From an uncultured Eubacteriales bacterium (GTDB taxonomy: Bacteria > Bacillota > Clostridia > Lachnospirales > Lachnospiraceae), in assembly GCA_900319795.1 (NCBI GenBank), contig ONPU01000014.1:56251-120250 (forward strand): a DNA stretch of 64,000 bases, in the 5' to 3' direction. This document shows, piece after piece, positions 42,195 to 50,891 of this stretch. The translations under genes were made by a program, and so were the position numbers. The notes below the pieces were generated by a model, which made no database searches, was not told where the DNA came from, and worked only from the letters and a program-made list of their open reading frames with translations. Numbering within the stretch: position 1 is the first letter of the stretch; each line of letters begins with the position of its first letter.

Positions 42195-42965
42195 ATGGCA
42201 TATTATGAACTTTCGAGAACCGGAAGAACAACGAGGCCTTACTATCTTTCTTCCGTGGGACTCAATCTGTACTCCGTTGAAGAGCTGTTATTTTTTCTGC
42301 ACAGACACCCTGCCCTGATCGACGAAGACATCCGCAGTGAAAAACTCCTCGGATGGCTGGCGGAGGAATTCGGCCTGACGCATGTGACCTATGCCATGCG
42401 GAGGGGCCTCACAAAAGACGGAGATACGACATTGCTGATTCTGCCGCTGATGCGGGAAATGTCCTATCTTACGCCCGGAGAACTGAACAGCTATCTGAAA
42501 AAGCTCCAGACTCTGGATCATGCCTCCAAAGAGGTACGGCTGAAAATGCAGGCGGAAGACCTTTACTCGATGAGACGTTACGGCGCCGCGGAAGATCTCT
42601 CAAGGGAGGCACTTGAAACGGCGCCTCTTTCGGAAAGAGGCTTTCGCGCGTCCATGCTGACGATTGAGGCCGCTTCCAGAATGCAGCTCCTTATGTGGGA
42701 AGAAGCCGCGGATCTTTTCAGGGAAGCCTATGAACTGCATCCTACCGCGGAACGAAAGCTGCGCCTTCTCCTTGCGCTGCGTCTTACGAAGCCCCGTGAA
42801 CGGTATGAGGAACTTGCCGAAGAGATCGGAGCTGACGACGAACAGCTGAAGATGGTCAGAGAGAAAATCGAGGAAGCATATGCTGCCGATCTGCCGGATC
42901 CTGATCATCCGGAGGAACTGTTGGAGAAATACTGCACTCTTTATCACGAGGAGAGCGGCCGCTGA
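42195..42965 (+). CDS. TPR-like partner of the DUF5716/DUF5717 pair
   Basis: This 256-residue soluble helical protein has an N-terminal half (MAYYELSRTGRTTRPYYLSSVG) that is distinctive and unfamiliar. Residues 110-195 show TPR-like helix pairs (AEDLYSMRRYGAAEDLSREALETAP, MLMWEEAADLFREAYELHPTAERK type). The C-terminus is acidic. A strong AAGGAGGAAG precedes the ATG, 12 bases after the DUF5716 stop, so the three genes form one transcription unit. The function is unknown; TPR units usually bind chaperones or peptides. Confidence 0.8.
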   Translation: MAYYELSRTGRTTRPYYLSSVGLNLYSVEELLFFLHRHPALIDEDIRSEKLLGWLAEEFGLTHVTYAMRRGLTKDGDTTLLILPLMREMSYLTPGELNSYLKKLQTLDHASKEVRLKMQAEDLYSMRRYGAAEDLSREALETAPLSERGFRASMLTIEAASRMQLLMWEEAADLFREAYELHPTAERKLRLLLALRLTKPRERYEELAEEIGADDEQLKMVREKIEEAYAADLPDPDHPEELLEKYCTLYHEESGR

Positions 42966-43010
42966 AATGCTGTTAAGAGAATTTGTCCCGCTTTTAAGCA
43001 AGAATGTTTC

Positions 43011-43040
43011 TTTACAGAAACAGCGCTTTTATTGTATGAT
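43011..43040 (+). promoter_or_regulatory. Promoter for purB
   Basis: TTTACA (43011-43016), 18 bases, TATGAT (43035-43040), about 60 bases before the purB start. Confidence 0.6.
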
Positions 43041-43101
43041 AGCCGCGGTAAATGAAGCCGGACAAGAAACCGCTTCCGATTGAAAATGAAATGAGGTAAA
43101 C

Positions 43102-44532
43102 ATGAGTTCACAATATATCAGCCCTTTCGGAGAACGTTATGCCAGCCCCGAAATGCAGGAGATTTTCTCCGAAGACAGAAAGTTTAAAACCTGGCGGAAA
43201 CTTTGGATCGCTCTTGCCCGCACAGAGCAGGAACTCGGACTTCCCATTACCGATGAGCAGATCGAGGAACTCTGTGCTCATGCCGATGATATCAATTACG
43301 AAGACGCGAAAAGACGTGAAAGAGAAGTGCGTCACGACGTGATGTCGCATGTGTATGCCTACGGACTTCAGTGCCCGAAGGCAAAGGGAATTATCCATCT
43401 GGGAGCGACATCCTGCTATGTGGGCGACAATACGGACCTGATCATCATGAGGGACGGATTGAAGCTGGTCCGCAAAAAGCTCCTGAACTGCATTTCCAAT
43501 CTGGCGGATTTCGCGGAGCGCAATAAGGATCTTCCGACTCTGGCATTCACGCATTTTCAGCCGGCGCAGCCTACGACAGTGGGAAAGCGCGCCACGCTCT
43601 GGATCAATGAATTCCTTATGGATCTCGAAGATCTGGATTATGTCCTTTCAAGCCTCCGCCTTCTCGGATCCAAGGGAACAACAGGGACGCAGGCCTCTTT
43701 CCTGGAACTTTTTGAAGGTGATCAGGAAAAATGTGACAGGCTGGATCCGATGATCGCCGAGAAGATGGGCTTCCCCGGCTGCTATCCGGTATCGGGGCAG
43801 ACCTATTCGAGAAAAGTGGACGCGCGGGTTTTGAACGTGCTTTCCGGAATCGCCCAAAGTGCGGCCAAGTTTTCAAATGACATCCGTCTCCTTCAGCATC
43901 TGAAAGAAGTAGAGGAACCGTTTGAAAAGAAACAGATCGGATCTTCCGCAATGGCATACAAACGCAATCCGATGAGATCAGAAAGAATCGCTTCACTGGC
44001 GCGCCTTCTGATGACCGACGCGCTGAATCCGGCTTTGACCGCGGCGACCCAGTGGTTCGAGAGGACTCTGGATGATTCCGCGAACAGAAGGATCTCGGTC
44101 GCAGAGGGATTCCTCGCGGCTGACGGCATTTTGAATCTGGTTTCGAATGTGTCGTCCGGACTGGTCGTCTATCCGAAGGTAATCCGGAAGCATCTCATGG
44201 CGGAGCTTCCGTTTATGGCAAGCGAGAATATCATGATGGACGCGGTGAAAGCCGGAGGAGACCGTCAGGAGCTTCACGAACGGATCCGCACGCTGTCTTT
44301 GGAGGCGGGCAGACAGGTCAAGGAAGAAGGAAAGGAAAACAATCTGCTGGAGCTGATTGCTTCGGATCCTCTCTTCGGACTTGGCGAAGAAGAACTGCGC
44401 AATACCCTGGATCCGGAAAAATATACCGGGCGGGCCGCCTATCAGACGACCGCGTATCTGAGGGATATTGTGAAGCCGCTTCTGAAAGAAAATGAAAGCG
44501 ATCTCGGGTGGAAACCCGAAATCAATGTCTGA
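43102..44532 (+). CDS. purB: Adenylosuccinate lyase
   Basis: This 476-residue fumarase/aspartase-superfamily enzyme releases fumarate from SAICAR and from adenylosuccinate in purine synthesis. The superfamily signature is SSAMAYKRNPMRSERI, with the catalytic serine in its flexible loop. The GATSCYVGDNTDL and TLAFTHFQPAQPTTVGKR segments carry the active-site histidines. Length and sequence resemble the longer eukaryote-like PurB. It is followed 65 bases later by purA, which makes its second substrate, so the pair converts IMP to AMP. Confidence 0.95.
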   Translation: MSSQYISPFGERYASPEMQEIFSEDRKFKTWRKLWIALARTEQELGLPITDEQIEELCAHADDINYEDAKRREREVRHDVMSHVYAYGLQCPKAKGIIHLGATSCYVGDNTDLIIMRDGLKLVRKKLLNCISNLADFAERNKDLPTLAFTHFQPAQPTTVGKRATLWINEFLMDLEDLDYVLSSLRLLGSKGTTGTQASFLELFEGDQEKCDRLDPMIAEKMGFPGCYPVSGQTYSRKVDARVLNVLSGIAQSAAKFSNDIRLLQHLKEVEEPFEKKQIGSSAMAYKRNPMRSERIASLARLLMTDALNPALTAATQWFERTLDDSANRRISVAEGFLAADGILNLVSNVSSGLVVYPKVIRKHLMAELPFMASENIMMDAVKAGGDRQELHERIRTLSLEAGRQVKEEGKENNLLELIASDPLFGLGEEELRNTLDPEKYTGRAAYQTTAYLRDIVKPLLKENESDLGWKPEINV

Positions 44533-44597
44533 TCAATATCGTTGTACATCAATAAACCGGAGTCAGCCTGACGCCGGAAGTAAGGGAGAACATCAAT

Positions 44598-45872
44598 ATG
44601 GTTACAGCAGTTACCGGTGCGAACTGGGGAGATGAAGGCAAGGGAAAAATCACGGATATGCTTGCAGACCAGGCCGATATCGTGATTCGTTTTCAGGGAG
44701 GAGCGAATGCCGGACATACGATTAAAAATCACTACGGCAAATTCGCGCTCCATACACTTCCGTCCGGAGTATTTCATCCGGATGTGATCAATGTGATCGG
44801 AAACGGTGTGGCCCTCAGCCCTCATAAAATCAAGGCGGAACTTGACGAGATCATGGGCAGGGGAGTACCCGCTCCGAAACTGATGATTTCGGACAGGGCT
44901 CAGATTGTCATGTCCTATCATGTCCTTTTTGACACGCTTGAAGAAGCGCGCCTTGCGGGGAAGTCCTTCGGATCTACCAAATCCGGCATTGCGCCGTTCT
45001 ACTCCGATAAATTCGCGAAGATCGGAATTCAGGTCAGTGAACTTCAGGATATGGACGCTCTGCGCGAGAAGGTGGACGGAATCCTCGTTAAGAAAAACAT
45101 CCTGCTGAAGCATCTGTACCATGCCGAAGAACTCCGTACGGAAGATATCATGGAGGAACTTGAGGAGTACAGACAGATTCTTGCTCCTTATGCCGCGGAT
45201 ACCGCTGCATTTCTTGACAAGGCAGTGAAAGAGGGAAAGCGTATCCTTTTGGAAGGACAGCTCGGTACGATGAAGGATCCGGATCACGGAATTTATCCGA
45301 TGGTGACATCCAGCTCCACACTCGCGGCTTACGGGGCCATCGGAGCGGGCATACCTCCTTATGAGATCAAGAAGATCGTGACCGTCACTAAGGCCTATTC
45401 CAGCGCGGTCGGAGCCGGAGAATTCGTTTCCGAAATCTTCGGAGACGAAGCGGAGGAACTGAGAAGAAGAGGCGGAGACGGAGGAGAGTACGGCGCGACT
45501 ACAGGCCGCCCGCGGCGCGTCGGCTGGTATGATACGGTAGCTTCTTCCTACGGATGCCGTCTGCAGGGAGCTACGGACGTCGCTCTGACTGTGATTGACG
45601 TTCTGGGCTATCTGGACGAGATTCCGGTTTGTACGGCCTATGAGATCGACGGGAAACAGGTTACGGATTTCCCGACGACGGTGCAGCTGAAAAAGGCAAA
45701 GCCTGTCTGGACCTATCTTCCGGGCTGGAAATGCGACATCACCGGTATCCGGAACTATGAGGACCTTCCGGAAAACTGCAGGAAATATGTAGAGTTTATA
45801 GAAGAGAAAATCGGATATCCGATCACGATGGTCTCGAACGGACCGGGCAGAGAAGATATCATCTACAGATAA
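44598..45872 (+). CDS. purA: Adenylosuccinate synthetase
   Basis: This 424-residue enzyme joins aspartate to IMP using GTP. Motifs are the GTP loop NWGDEGKGKITD, GANAGHTI with the catalytic histidine, GSTKSGIAPFYSDK and TTGRPRRVGWYD for IMP and Mg binding. It forms the IMP-to-AMP branch with purB upstream. GGGAGAAC precedes the ATG. A strong terminator follows directly. Confidence 0.96.
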   Translation: MVTAVTGANWGDEGKGKITDMLADQADIVIRFQGGANAGHTIKNHYGKFALHTLPSGVFHPDVINVIGNGVALSPHKIKAELDEIMGRGVPAPKLMISDRAQIVMSYHVLFDTLEEARLAGKSFGSTKSGIAPFYSDKFAKIGIQVSELQDMDALREKVDGILVKKNILLKHLYHAEELRTEDIMEELEEYRQILAPYAADTAAFLDKAVKEGKRILLEGQLGTMKDPDHGIYPMVTSSSTLAAYGAIGAGIPPYEIKKIVTVTKAYSSAVGAGEFVSEIFGDEAEELRRRGGDGGEYGATTGRPRRVGWYDTVASSYGCRLQGATDVALTVIDVLGYLDEIPVCTAYEIDGKQVTDFPTTVQLKKAKPVWTYLPGWKCDITGIRNYEDLPENCRKYVEFIEEKIGYPITMVSNGPGREDIIYR

Positions 45873-45898
45873 AAAAGGGGCTTTAAGCCCCCTTTTTT
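45871..45898. terminator. Bidirectional terminator after purA
   Basis: AAAAAAGGGG and CCCCCTTTTTT arms make a symmetric hairpin with T runs on both strands, between purA and the convergent HAD gene. Confidence 0.85.
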
Positions 45899-45899
45899 A

Positions 45900-46715
45900 T
45901 TACCACCGGATATCGATTTTTGCCAGCTGGGCGCGGACGTCATCATATCCCTTGAAACGAACGGACGGAATCCCGACAAGGCGGGCAGCGTCTATATTTT
46001 CCTGATTGTCATCGATGAAGACACAGCGTCCCGGATCCAGGTGATAGTTCTTAAGCAGCATCCGGTAGATTTCGGGATCCGGTTTCGCGACGTGGGCGTT
46101 GAAAGACCAGATTCCTCCGTCGGTCAGTTCCTCAAATGTGAGACCTCCCTGTTCTTTCATCTTGCGGTAGGTCATCGCGCTCCAGTTTGACAGGAACAGG
46201 ACCCGGTATCCTGCATTTTTCAGATCCTGAATCCACTGCTCTGAGTAATCATATGGAATCAAACACTGATCGAGGTCGAAAATGAGCTTTTTGACCAGTT
46301 CCTTCTTCTTAGGCATCCGGTCAGACAGTTCTTCCGCGATTTCTTCCGCCGGACGCAGGTCTGTATCCAGTTCGGCCCACAGCGGTGTCCCTACGACCTT
46401 CTGCCCGAGTTCGCGGATGTCGTCCTCACTCATTCCCAATGAGGCGGCAAAATCACGCCAGCCGAAGCGGATGAGCACATTTCCGACATCCAGAATGACG
46501 GTGTCGGTTACGGGCGTCTTCCGCGGCTTCAGAATTCTGGCAATCAGCAGGAAGGCATAAAGGATGACCGGCAAAAGGACCGTACAGGCCAGAGCCCCGC
46601 GGAACATGGCAGCGGCCTGCTCGCTCTTCATAAGAGAGAAGATGAAAGTCAATATATACATCCCCGCCAGGAGGACTGCAGCCAGAAGGGCGAGGATCCG
46701 TTTCAGTTTGTCCAT
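45900..46715 (-). CDS. Membrane-anchored HAD-family phosphatase
   Basis: This 271-residue protein has two N-terminal membrane helices (about residues 8-28 and 38-61) fused to a HAD-IA hydrolase. Motif I is VILDVGNVLIRF, motif II FLSNWS, motif III the lysine in AKPDPEIY, and motif IV FIDDNQENIDAA. The short loop between the helices places the catalytic domain in the cytosol. The HAD part resembles alpha-D-glucose-1-phosphate phosphatase (YihX-like) proteins. The fused anchor is unusual for that group and suggests a membrane-linked substrate or partner. Confidence 0.87.
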   Translation of the reverse strand: MDKLKRILALLAAVLLAGMYILTFIFSLMKSEQAAAMFRGALACTVLLPVILYAFLLIARILKPRKTPVTDTVILDVGNVLIRFGWRDFAASLGMSEDDIRELGQKVVGTPLWAELDTDLRPAEEIAEELSDRMPKKKELVKKLIFDLDQCLIPYDYSEQWIQDLKNAGYRVLFLSNWSAMTYRKMKEQGGLTFEELTDGGIWSFNAHVAKPDPEIYRMLLKNYHLDPGRCVFIDDNQENIDAARLVGIPSVRFKGYDDVRAQLAKIDIRW

Positions 46716-46798
46716 ATTGTTTATTCCTTTATCAATTCTTTTTTCAGCTTTTCAGACAGCCGATTTACAGATATCTATTGTAAACCGTACAACGGAAC

Positions 46799-46827
46799 TT
46801 GCGCAAGGCGGCAGTTTGTGATATATT
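46799..46827 (+). promoter_or_regulatory. Promoter for the SEC-C protein gene
   Basis: TTGCGC (46799-46804), 17 bases, TATATT (46822-46827), about 60 bases before the ATG at 46886. Confidence 0.65.
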
Positions 46828-46885
46828 GCAGATTATCTGCGACCGGGTTTGAAAGACGAGAACCCTGTAATGAAGGAGAATAGAA

Positions 46886-47449
46886 ATGGCTGATATAAAG
46901 ACAAAAGAAGAACTGCTTGAAGAGGAACTGAAGGTTGATAAACATTCTCTTCTCGGACAGTGGAGAGCAAAGGCATATGATGAGAAGGCGAACAAGGGCT
47001 GGCTGCAGAAATTCTGGCAGAGCTATTTCCTTGTGGAAAAGGGCATCTATGAGAAGCTCCTGAAGAATCCTGAGGAAAAAGTGGAAGGAACCGTGGCCGA
47101 GTTGGCGGAAAAATTCGGGACATCCGTTGAAAATATGGTCGGCTTCCTGGATGGAATTAACGACTCCCTGGTAGAGCGCAATCCTATTGAGACGATGACT
47201 GAGGATACACACGTCAGCCTGAATTTTGACAACGCGAAGCTCTACAAGAACATGGTTGACGCCAAAGCGGACTGGCTCTATGAACTTCCGGAATGGAACG
47301 ACATTTTCTCAAAGGATGAGCAGAAAAAGCTCTATCTGGAACAGAAGAAGTCAGGCACGATCATCAAGCCGAAGAAGATCGGACGCAACGATCCGTGCCC
47401 GTGCGGAAGCGGCAAAAAATATAAGCAGTGCTGCGGAAGAAATGCTTGA
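46886..47449 (+). CDS. SEC-C motif protein
   Basis: This 187-residue soluble protein ends in a SEC-C zinc motif ([18 protein letters not shown]), the same metal-binding tail that SecA uses to bind SecB and ribosomes. The preceding 165 residues are helical and acidic, with no domain I can name. AAGGAGAATAG precedes the ATG. It lies just before infC; the infC -35 box overlaps its stop codon. A ribosome or chaperone contact is plausible from the tail but unproven. Confidence 0.85.
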   Translation: MADIKTKEELLEEELKVDKHSLLGQWRAKAYDEKANKGWLQKFWQSYFLVEKGIYEKLLKNPEEKVEGTVAELAEKFGTSVENMVGFLDGINDSLVERNPIETMTEDTHVSLNFDNAKLYKNMVDAKADWLYELPEWNDIFSKDEQKKLYLEQKKSGTIIKPKKIGRNDPCPCGSGKKYKQCCGRNA

Positions 47450-47475
47450 CACAGCTCTTTTCATTGTGATAGATT
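47446..47475 (+). promoter_or_regulatory. Promoter for infC-rpmI-rplT
   Basis: TTGACA (47446-47451) overlaps the preceding gene's stop region. TAGATT lies 18 bases downstream (47470-47475). Confidence 0.6.
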
Positions 47476-47479
47476 AATG

Positions 47480-47588
47480 AAGTTGAAAACAAGCAGAGGA
47501 GAAGCTCTCACCCCTGAACGCTTAAGTGAAGGGCGTAGATATCGGCAATAAGAACCGTTCATAACGGTATCTGTTCTGTTGTATTGAC
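47480..47588 (+). promoter_or_regulatory. infC operon leader (L20-type autoregulatory leader candidate)
   Basis: The leader of about 110 bases before the attenuator contains AGAGGAGAAGCTCT, a short self-pairing block, then CACCCCTGAACGCTTAAG, and is followed by a Rho-independent terminator. Leaders of this layout before infC-rpmI-rplT in Firmicutes bind ribosomal protein L20 and control read-through. The assignment is by position and general layout only. Confidence 0.55.
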
Positions 47589-47617
47589 GAGCGAATCCTC
47601 CGGGATCCGCTCTTTTT
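47589..47617 (+). terminator. Attenuator upstream of infC
   Basis: GAGCGAATCC pairs with GGATCCGCTC with one mismatch and is followed by TTTTTT. It lies between promoter and gene, so it regulates by premature termination. Confidence 0.8.
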
Positions 47618-47679
47618 TGCGGATTGGCTTTACTCAATGGAATACCGTCGGAACATCTGTCTTAATGGAGGGTAGAAAC

Positions 47680-48186
47680 ATTAGCGATTATATGATTAAC
47701 GAACAGATCCGTGATCGCGAGATCCGGCTGATCGGAGCAAACGGTGAGCAGTTGGGCATTATGTCTGCCCGTGAAGCGCAGGAGAAGGCTGATGAAGCTG
47801 GTCTTGATCTGGTTAAGATCGCTCCGCAGGCAAAGCCTCCGGTATGTAAGATTATCGATTACAGCAAATTCCGTTATGAGCAGTCCCGCAAGGAAAAGGA
47901 AGCCCGCAGGAAACAGAAAACCGTGGAGATCAAGGAGATTCGCATGTCTCCGAACATTGACACGAACGATCTGAATACGAAGATTTCCGCGGCCAGAAAG
48001 TTCCTTGAAAAAGGAAACAAGGTCAAGGTAAGCATTCGTTTCCGCGGCCGCGAGATGGCTCACACTCAGGCATCGAGACCGATGATGAACGAGTTTGCCG
48101 AAAAGTTATCCGACATTGCGCAGGTGGATAAACCGCCTAAGATGGAAGGTCGTTTTATGACCATGATTCTGACAGAGAAAAAATAA
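47680..48186 (+). CDS. infC: Translation initiation factor IF-3 (ATT start)
   Basis: This protein of about 168 residues binds the 30S subunit and checks start-codon pairing. The N-domain begins [17 protein letters not shown]. The linker is Lys/Arg rich, and the C-domain carries [11 protein letters not shown] and [15 protein letters not shown] choose the rare start ATT at 47680, which lies 7 bases after GGAGGG. The in-frame ATG at 47665 overlaps that site, and the ATG at 47695 is too far from it. An ATT start is the classic device by which IF-3 limits its own synthesis. It is followed by rpmI and rplT. Confidence 0.93.
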   Translation: MSDYMINEQIRDREIRLIGANGEQLGIMSAREAQEKADEAGLDLVKIAPQAKPPVCKIIDYSKFRYEQSRKEKEARRKQKTVEIKEIRMSPNIDTNDLNTKISAARKFLEKGNKVKVSIRFRGREMAHTQASRPMMNEFAEKLSDIAQVDKPPKMEGRFMTMILTEKK

Positions 48187-48203
48187 GAGAGGAGAATATT
48201 ATT

Positions 48204-48401
48204 ATGCCGAAGATGAAGACTAAGAGAGCCGCCGCGAAGCGTTTTCATGCGACCGGAACAGGAAAACTCAAGAGAATGAAGGCTTATAAGAGCCATATCC
48301 TGACCAAGAAGGATCGTAAGACCAAGAGAAACTTAAGACACGCGACTATTACCGATGCGACGAACGCAAAGGTCATGAAGAAGATCTTACCGTATATCTG
48401 A
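48204..48401 (+). CDS. rpmI: Ribosomal protein L35
   Basis: This 65-residue basic protein ([20 protein letters not shown]) has the complete bL35 length. GAGAGGAGA precedes the ATG, 17 bases after infC. It is part of the large subunit and is co-transcribed with infC and rplT. Confidence 0.96.
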   Translation: MPKMKTKRAAAKRFHATGTGKLKRMKAYKSHILTKKDRKTKRNLRHATITDATNAKVMKKILPYI

Positions 48402-48419
48402 GAAGGGGAGGGATAAAAG

Positions 48420-48770
48420 ATGGCAAGAATTAAAGGCGCTTTAAATGCCAGAAAAAGACATAATCGTACATTGAAGCTGGCCAAGGGTTACTATGGTGCC
48501 AGATCCAAACAGTACAGAACAGCCAAGCAGTCTGTGATGCGTGCTTTAACCAGCGCATACGCGGGCCGCAAGCAGAAGAAGAGAGATTTCAGAAGACTCT
48601 GGATTGCCAGAATCAACGCGGCTGCCAGACTGAACGGCATGAACTACTCCACTTTTATGCATGGACTGAAGATGGCTGGCATCGAGATCAACCGCAAGGT
48701 TCTCGCGGACATCGCGGTAAACGACGCGGAAGGATTCAAGACTCTGGTCGAAACAGCGAAGAACGCCTGA
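48420..48770 (+). CDS. rplT: Ribosomal protein L20
   Basis: This 116-residue bL20 protein has the [22 protein letters not shown] opening and the [18 protein letters not shown] core. It is essential for early assembly of the large subunit and, in Firmicutes, represses this operon by binding the leader. GAAGGGGAGG precedes the ATG. Confidence 0.96.
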   Translation: MARIKGALNARKRHNRTLKLAKGYYGARSKQYRTAKQSVMRALTSAYAGRKQKKRDFRRLWIARINAAARLNGMNYSTFMHGLKMAGIEINRKVLADIAVNDAEGFKTLVETAKNA

Positions 48771-48785
48771 TCAAAGGACAAATTA

Positions 48786-48817
48786 AGGGGTACAGGGGAG
48801 AGCCTGTGCCTCTTTTT
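48786..48817 (+). terminator. Terminator after rplT
   Basis: AGGGGTACAGG pairs with CCTGTGCCTCT (two wobble pairs), followed by TTTTT. Confidence 0.75.
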
Positions 48818-48840
48818 CTTTTCCGGCAAAAGGAGCAAGA

Positions 48841-50154
48841 ATGGATCTTTTTGATTACATGAAAGAAAAGAATATGGAACACGAATCGCCTCTGGCGATG
48901 AGGATGCGGCCGCGGACACTGGAAGAGGTTGTGGGTCAGCAGCATATTATCGGAAAAGGACGGCTGCTGTACCGTGCCATCAAGGCAGACCGTCTGAGCT
49001 CCGTGATCTTCTACGGACCTCCGGGAACCGGGAAAACGACGCTTGCGAAGGTGATCGCGAATTCCACAAACGCGGAATTCAGGCAGCTGAACGCAACTAC
49101 TTCCGGAAAAAAGGATATGGAGGAGGCAGTGGCGGAGGCAAAACGCCTCCTCGGAGGTTACGGCAGACGCACCATTCTTTTTATCGATGAAATCCATCGC
49201 TTTAATAAGGCCCAGCAGGACTACCTTCTGCCGTTTGTGGAAGACGGAACCGTGATCCTTATCGGCGCGACGACGGAAAATCCCTATTTTGAAGTCAACC
49301 GGGCGCTTCTGTCCAGATCGACGATTTTTGAGCTGAAGCCACTGACAAGGAAAGAAGTGGAAACGCTGATCGAAAGAGCCATGACCGATCCGGACAGGGG
49401 GTTCGGAAGCTATAAAGCTGTTCTGACGGAGGACGCAAAATCCTTTCTTGCGGATGTAGCCGGAGGTGATGCCCGTGCCGCGCTCAACGCGATTGAGCTT
49501 GCCGTGATGACGACGGAACGGGATGAGTCCGGGAAGCTGGTGATAGACCTTCAGACAGCTGAGGACTGTATTCAGAAAAGAGCCGTCCACTATGACCGCG
49601 ACGGAGATCAGCACTATGACACGATTTCTGCTTTCATAAAGAGTATGAGAGGATCGGATCCCGACGCGGCTGTATTTTATCTCGCCAAAATGCTTGCGGC
49701 GGGAGAGGATATTCGCTTTATTGCCAGAAGGATGATGATCTGCGCGTCGGAGGATGTTGGCAATGCTGATCCCCGTGCTTTGATCCTCGCTTCTTGTGCG
49801 GCACAGGCTGTCGAGAGAGTGGGCATGCCGGAATCGCAGCTGATTCTGGCTCAGGCAGCGATCTATATTGCTTCGGCACCGAAGAGCAATGCCTGTACAA
49901 ACGCGATATTCGCTGCTTCGGAAATGGTCCGGAACGTCAGGACGACGGTGCCTGTTCATCTGCAGGATGCCCATTATAAGGGACATGAGGATCTCGGCCA
50001 CGGCATCGGCTATCTGTACGCGCATGATTTCCCGAATCACTATGTGGAGCAGCAGTATCTGCCCGATGAAATCCGGGATGTTCATTTTTATGATCCGACG
50101 GATATAGGATATGAAGAACAGATCCGGGAATGGTTTCAGAAAATAAAAAAATAA
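48841..50154 (+). CDS. rarA: Replication-associated recombination protein RarA (MgsA)
   Basis: This 437-residue AAA+ ATPase acts at stalled replication forks with SSB. Walker A is GPPGTGKTTLAKV, Walker B LFIDEIHRFN, sensor 1 GATTENPYFEVN and the arginine finger region LLSRSTIFEL. The C-terminal tetramerisation part starts with DGDQHYDTISAFIKSMRGSDPDAA, typical of MgsA. AAAGGAGC precedes the ATG. A perfect 11-bp terminator follows. Confidence 0.95.
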   Translation: MDLFDYMKEKNMEHESPLAMRMRPRTLEEVVGQQHIIGKGRLLYRAIKADRLSSVIFYGPPGTGKTTLAKVIANSTNAEFRQLNATTSGKKDMEEAVAEAKRLLGGYGRRTILFIDEIHRFNKAQQDYLLPFVEDGTVILIGATTENPYFEVNRALLSRSTIFELKPLTRKEVETLIERAMTDPDRGFGSYKAVLTEDAKSFLADVAGGDARAALNAIELAVMTTERDESGKLVIDLQTAEDCIQKRAVHYDRDGDQHYDTISAFIKSMRGSDPDAAVFYLAKMLAAGEDIRFIARRMMICASEDVGNADPRALILASCAAQAVERVGMPESQLILAQAAIYIASAPKSNACTNAIFAASEMVRNVRTTVPVHLQDAHYKGHEDLGHGIGYLYAHDFPNHYVEQQYLPDEIRDVHFYDPTDIGYEEQIREWFQKIKK

Positions 50155-50184
50155 GAAGAAGGGGCGCGTCCCCTTCTTCTTTAT
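50154..50184. terminator. Terminator after rarA
   Basis: Perfect arms AGAAGAAGGGG and CCCCTTCTTCT with a five-base loop lie between convergent genes. Confidence 0.85.
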
Positions 50185-50188
50185 CTCT

Positions 50189-50701
50189 TTATAACAGTTT
50201 TGTCATGACATCGACGTAGATTTCCTGGGATTTCTCCGGCCAGCGTTCGCAGACGCGCTCGGCTTCTTCCGCGGTTGTGACATTGATCGTCAGGTCAATA
50301 ATCGTCTCTTTTCCCTCGCGGACACGGCAGTGTACGGCATAACCCCCATCCTCCGTCTGCTCCCAGTCAGCCAGCATGCAGCTTTCATTGCGCAGCTCAA
50401 ACGCGTTGTCACTCAGGTACTTGTCGATCTCTTTTTTGATGGGATATGAAATATCGCTGCTGAAATATTCCAGAGTCTTCTCACCGTCGATCGTGGCCGT
50501 ATACATGGAAGTATTGCGGATCGTTTCGACCGTAATCAGCTTGGAGTCCGCCAGATCGTTGATGGCCTGCTGGACATGAAAATAGTCCGTGTATTCCCTG
50601 TCCAGGATGAACTCGGTGATCTGTGTGTTGGAAAGAGGGAAATTCACCTTCCGCAGCATATAGAGAATCATCAGTTTATATAATGTCAGCCCTTCAGCCA
50701 T
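50189..50701 (-). CDS. DUF4364 family protein (winged-helix-like)
   Basis: This protein of about 170 residues begins MAEGLTLYKLMILYMLRKVNFPLS, with an AGGAGT site 7-8 bases upstream. The longer frame upstream overlaps the amino acid importer promoter and is not used. The N-terminal 75 residues look like a winged helix (QQAINDLADSKLITVE). The C-terminal half is a mixed alpha/beta domain. Members are widespread in Clostridia and are likely DNA-binding regulators, but no target is known. It is divergent from the amino acid ABC importer. Confidence 0.88.
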   Translation of the reverse strand: MAEGLTLYKLMILYMLRKVNFPLSNTQITEFILDREYTDYFHVQQAINDLADSKLITVETIRNTSMYTATIDGEKTLEYFSSDISYPIKKEIDKYLSDNAFELRNESCMLADWEQTEDGGYAVHCRVREGKETIIDLTINVTTAEEAERVCERWPEKSQEIYVDVMTKLL

Positions 50702-50801
50702 CTCTTTACTCCTTTTACAACGCCGTTCTTCCATATTATCAAATGAAAGAAGGATCGTAAAGCATGGATTCGCAAAAAGAGGAGGATCTCGAGAAAGACC
50801 G

Positions 50802-50830
50802 TTGACTTTAGTATTGCGCAGTATTAAAAT
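50802..50830 (+). promoter_or_regulatory. Promoter for the amino acid importer
   Basis: TTGACT (50802-50807), 17 bases, TAAAAT (50825-50830). The leader of about 55 bases shows no amino-acid riboswitch or T-box that I can recognise. Confidence 0.7.
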
Positions 50831-50891
50831 GGTCAAGTGCAAAACTTTAAATTGTGAAAGTGCGCGAAGCATAAAAGGGAGGACAGTGAAT

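Noticed and set aside
48736-50085. Open frame on the - strand (449 codons) inside rarA
   Set aside because: It is a shadow of a conserved AAA+ gene on the other strand; the composition is unlike real proteins here and it would overlap the rplT end.
50831-50891. T-box or amino-acid riboswitch before the amino acid importer
   Set aside because: The leader is too short and has no TGGNACC-like box or terminator/antiterminator pair.
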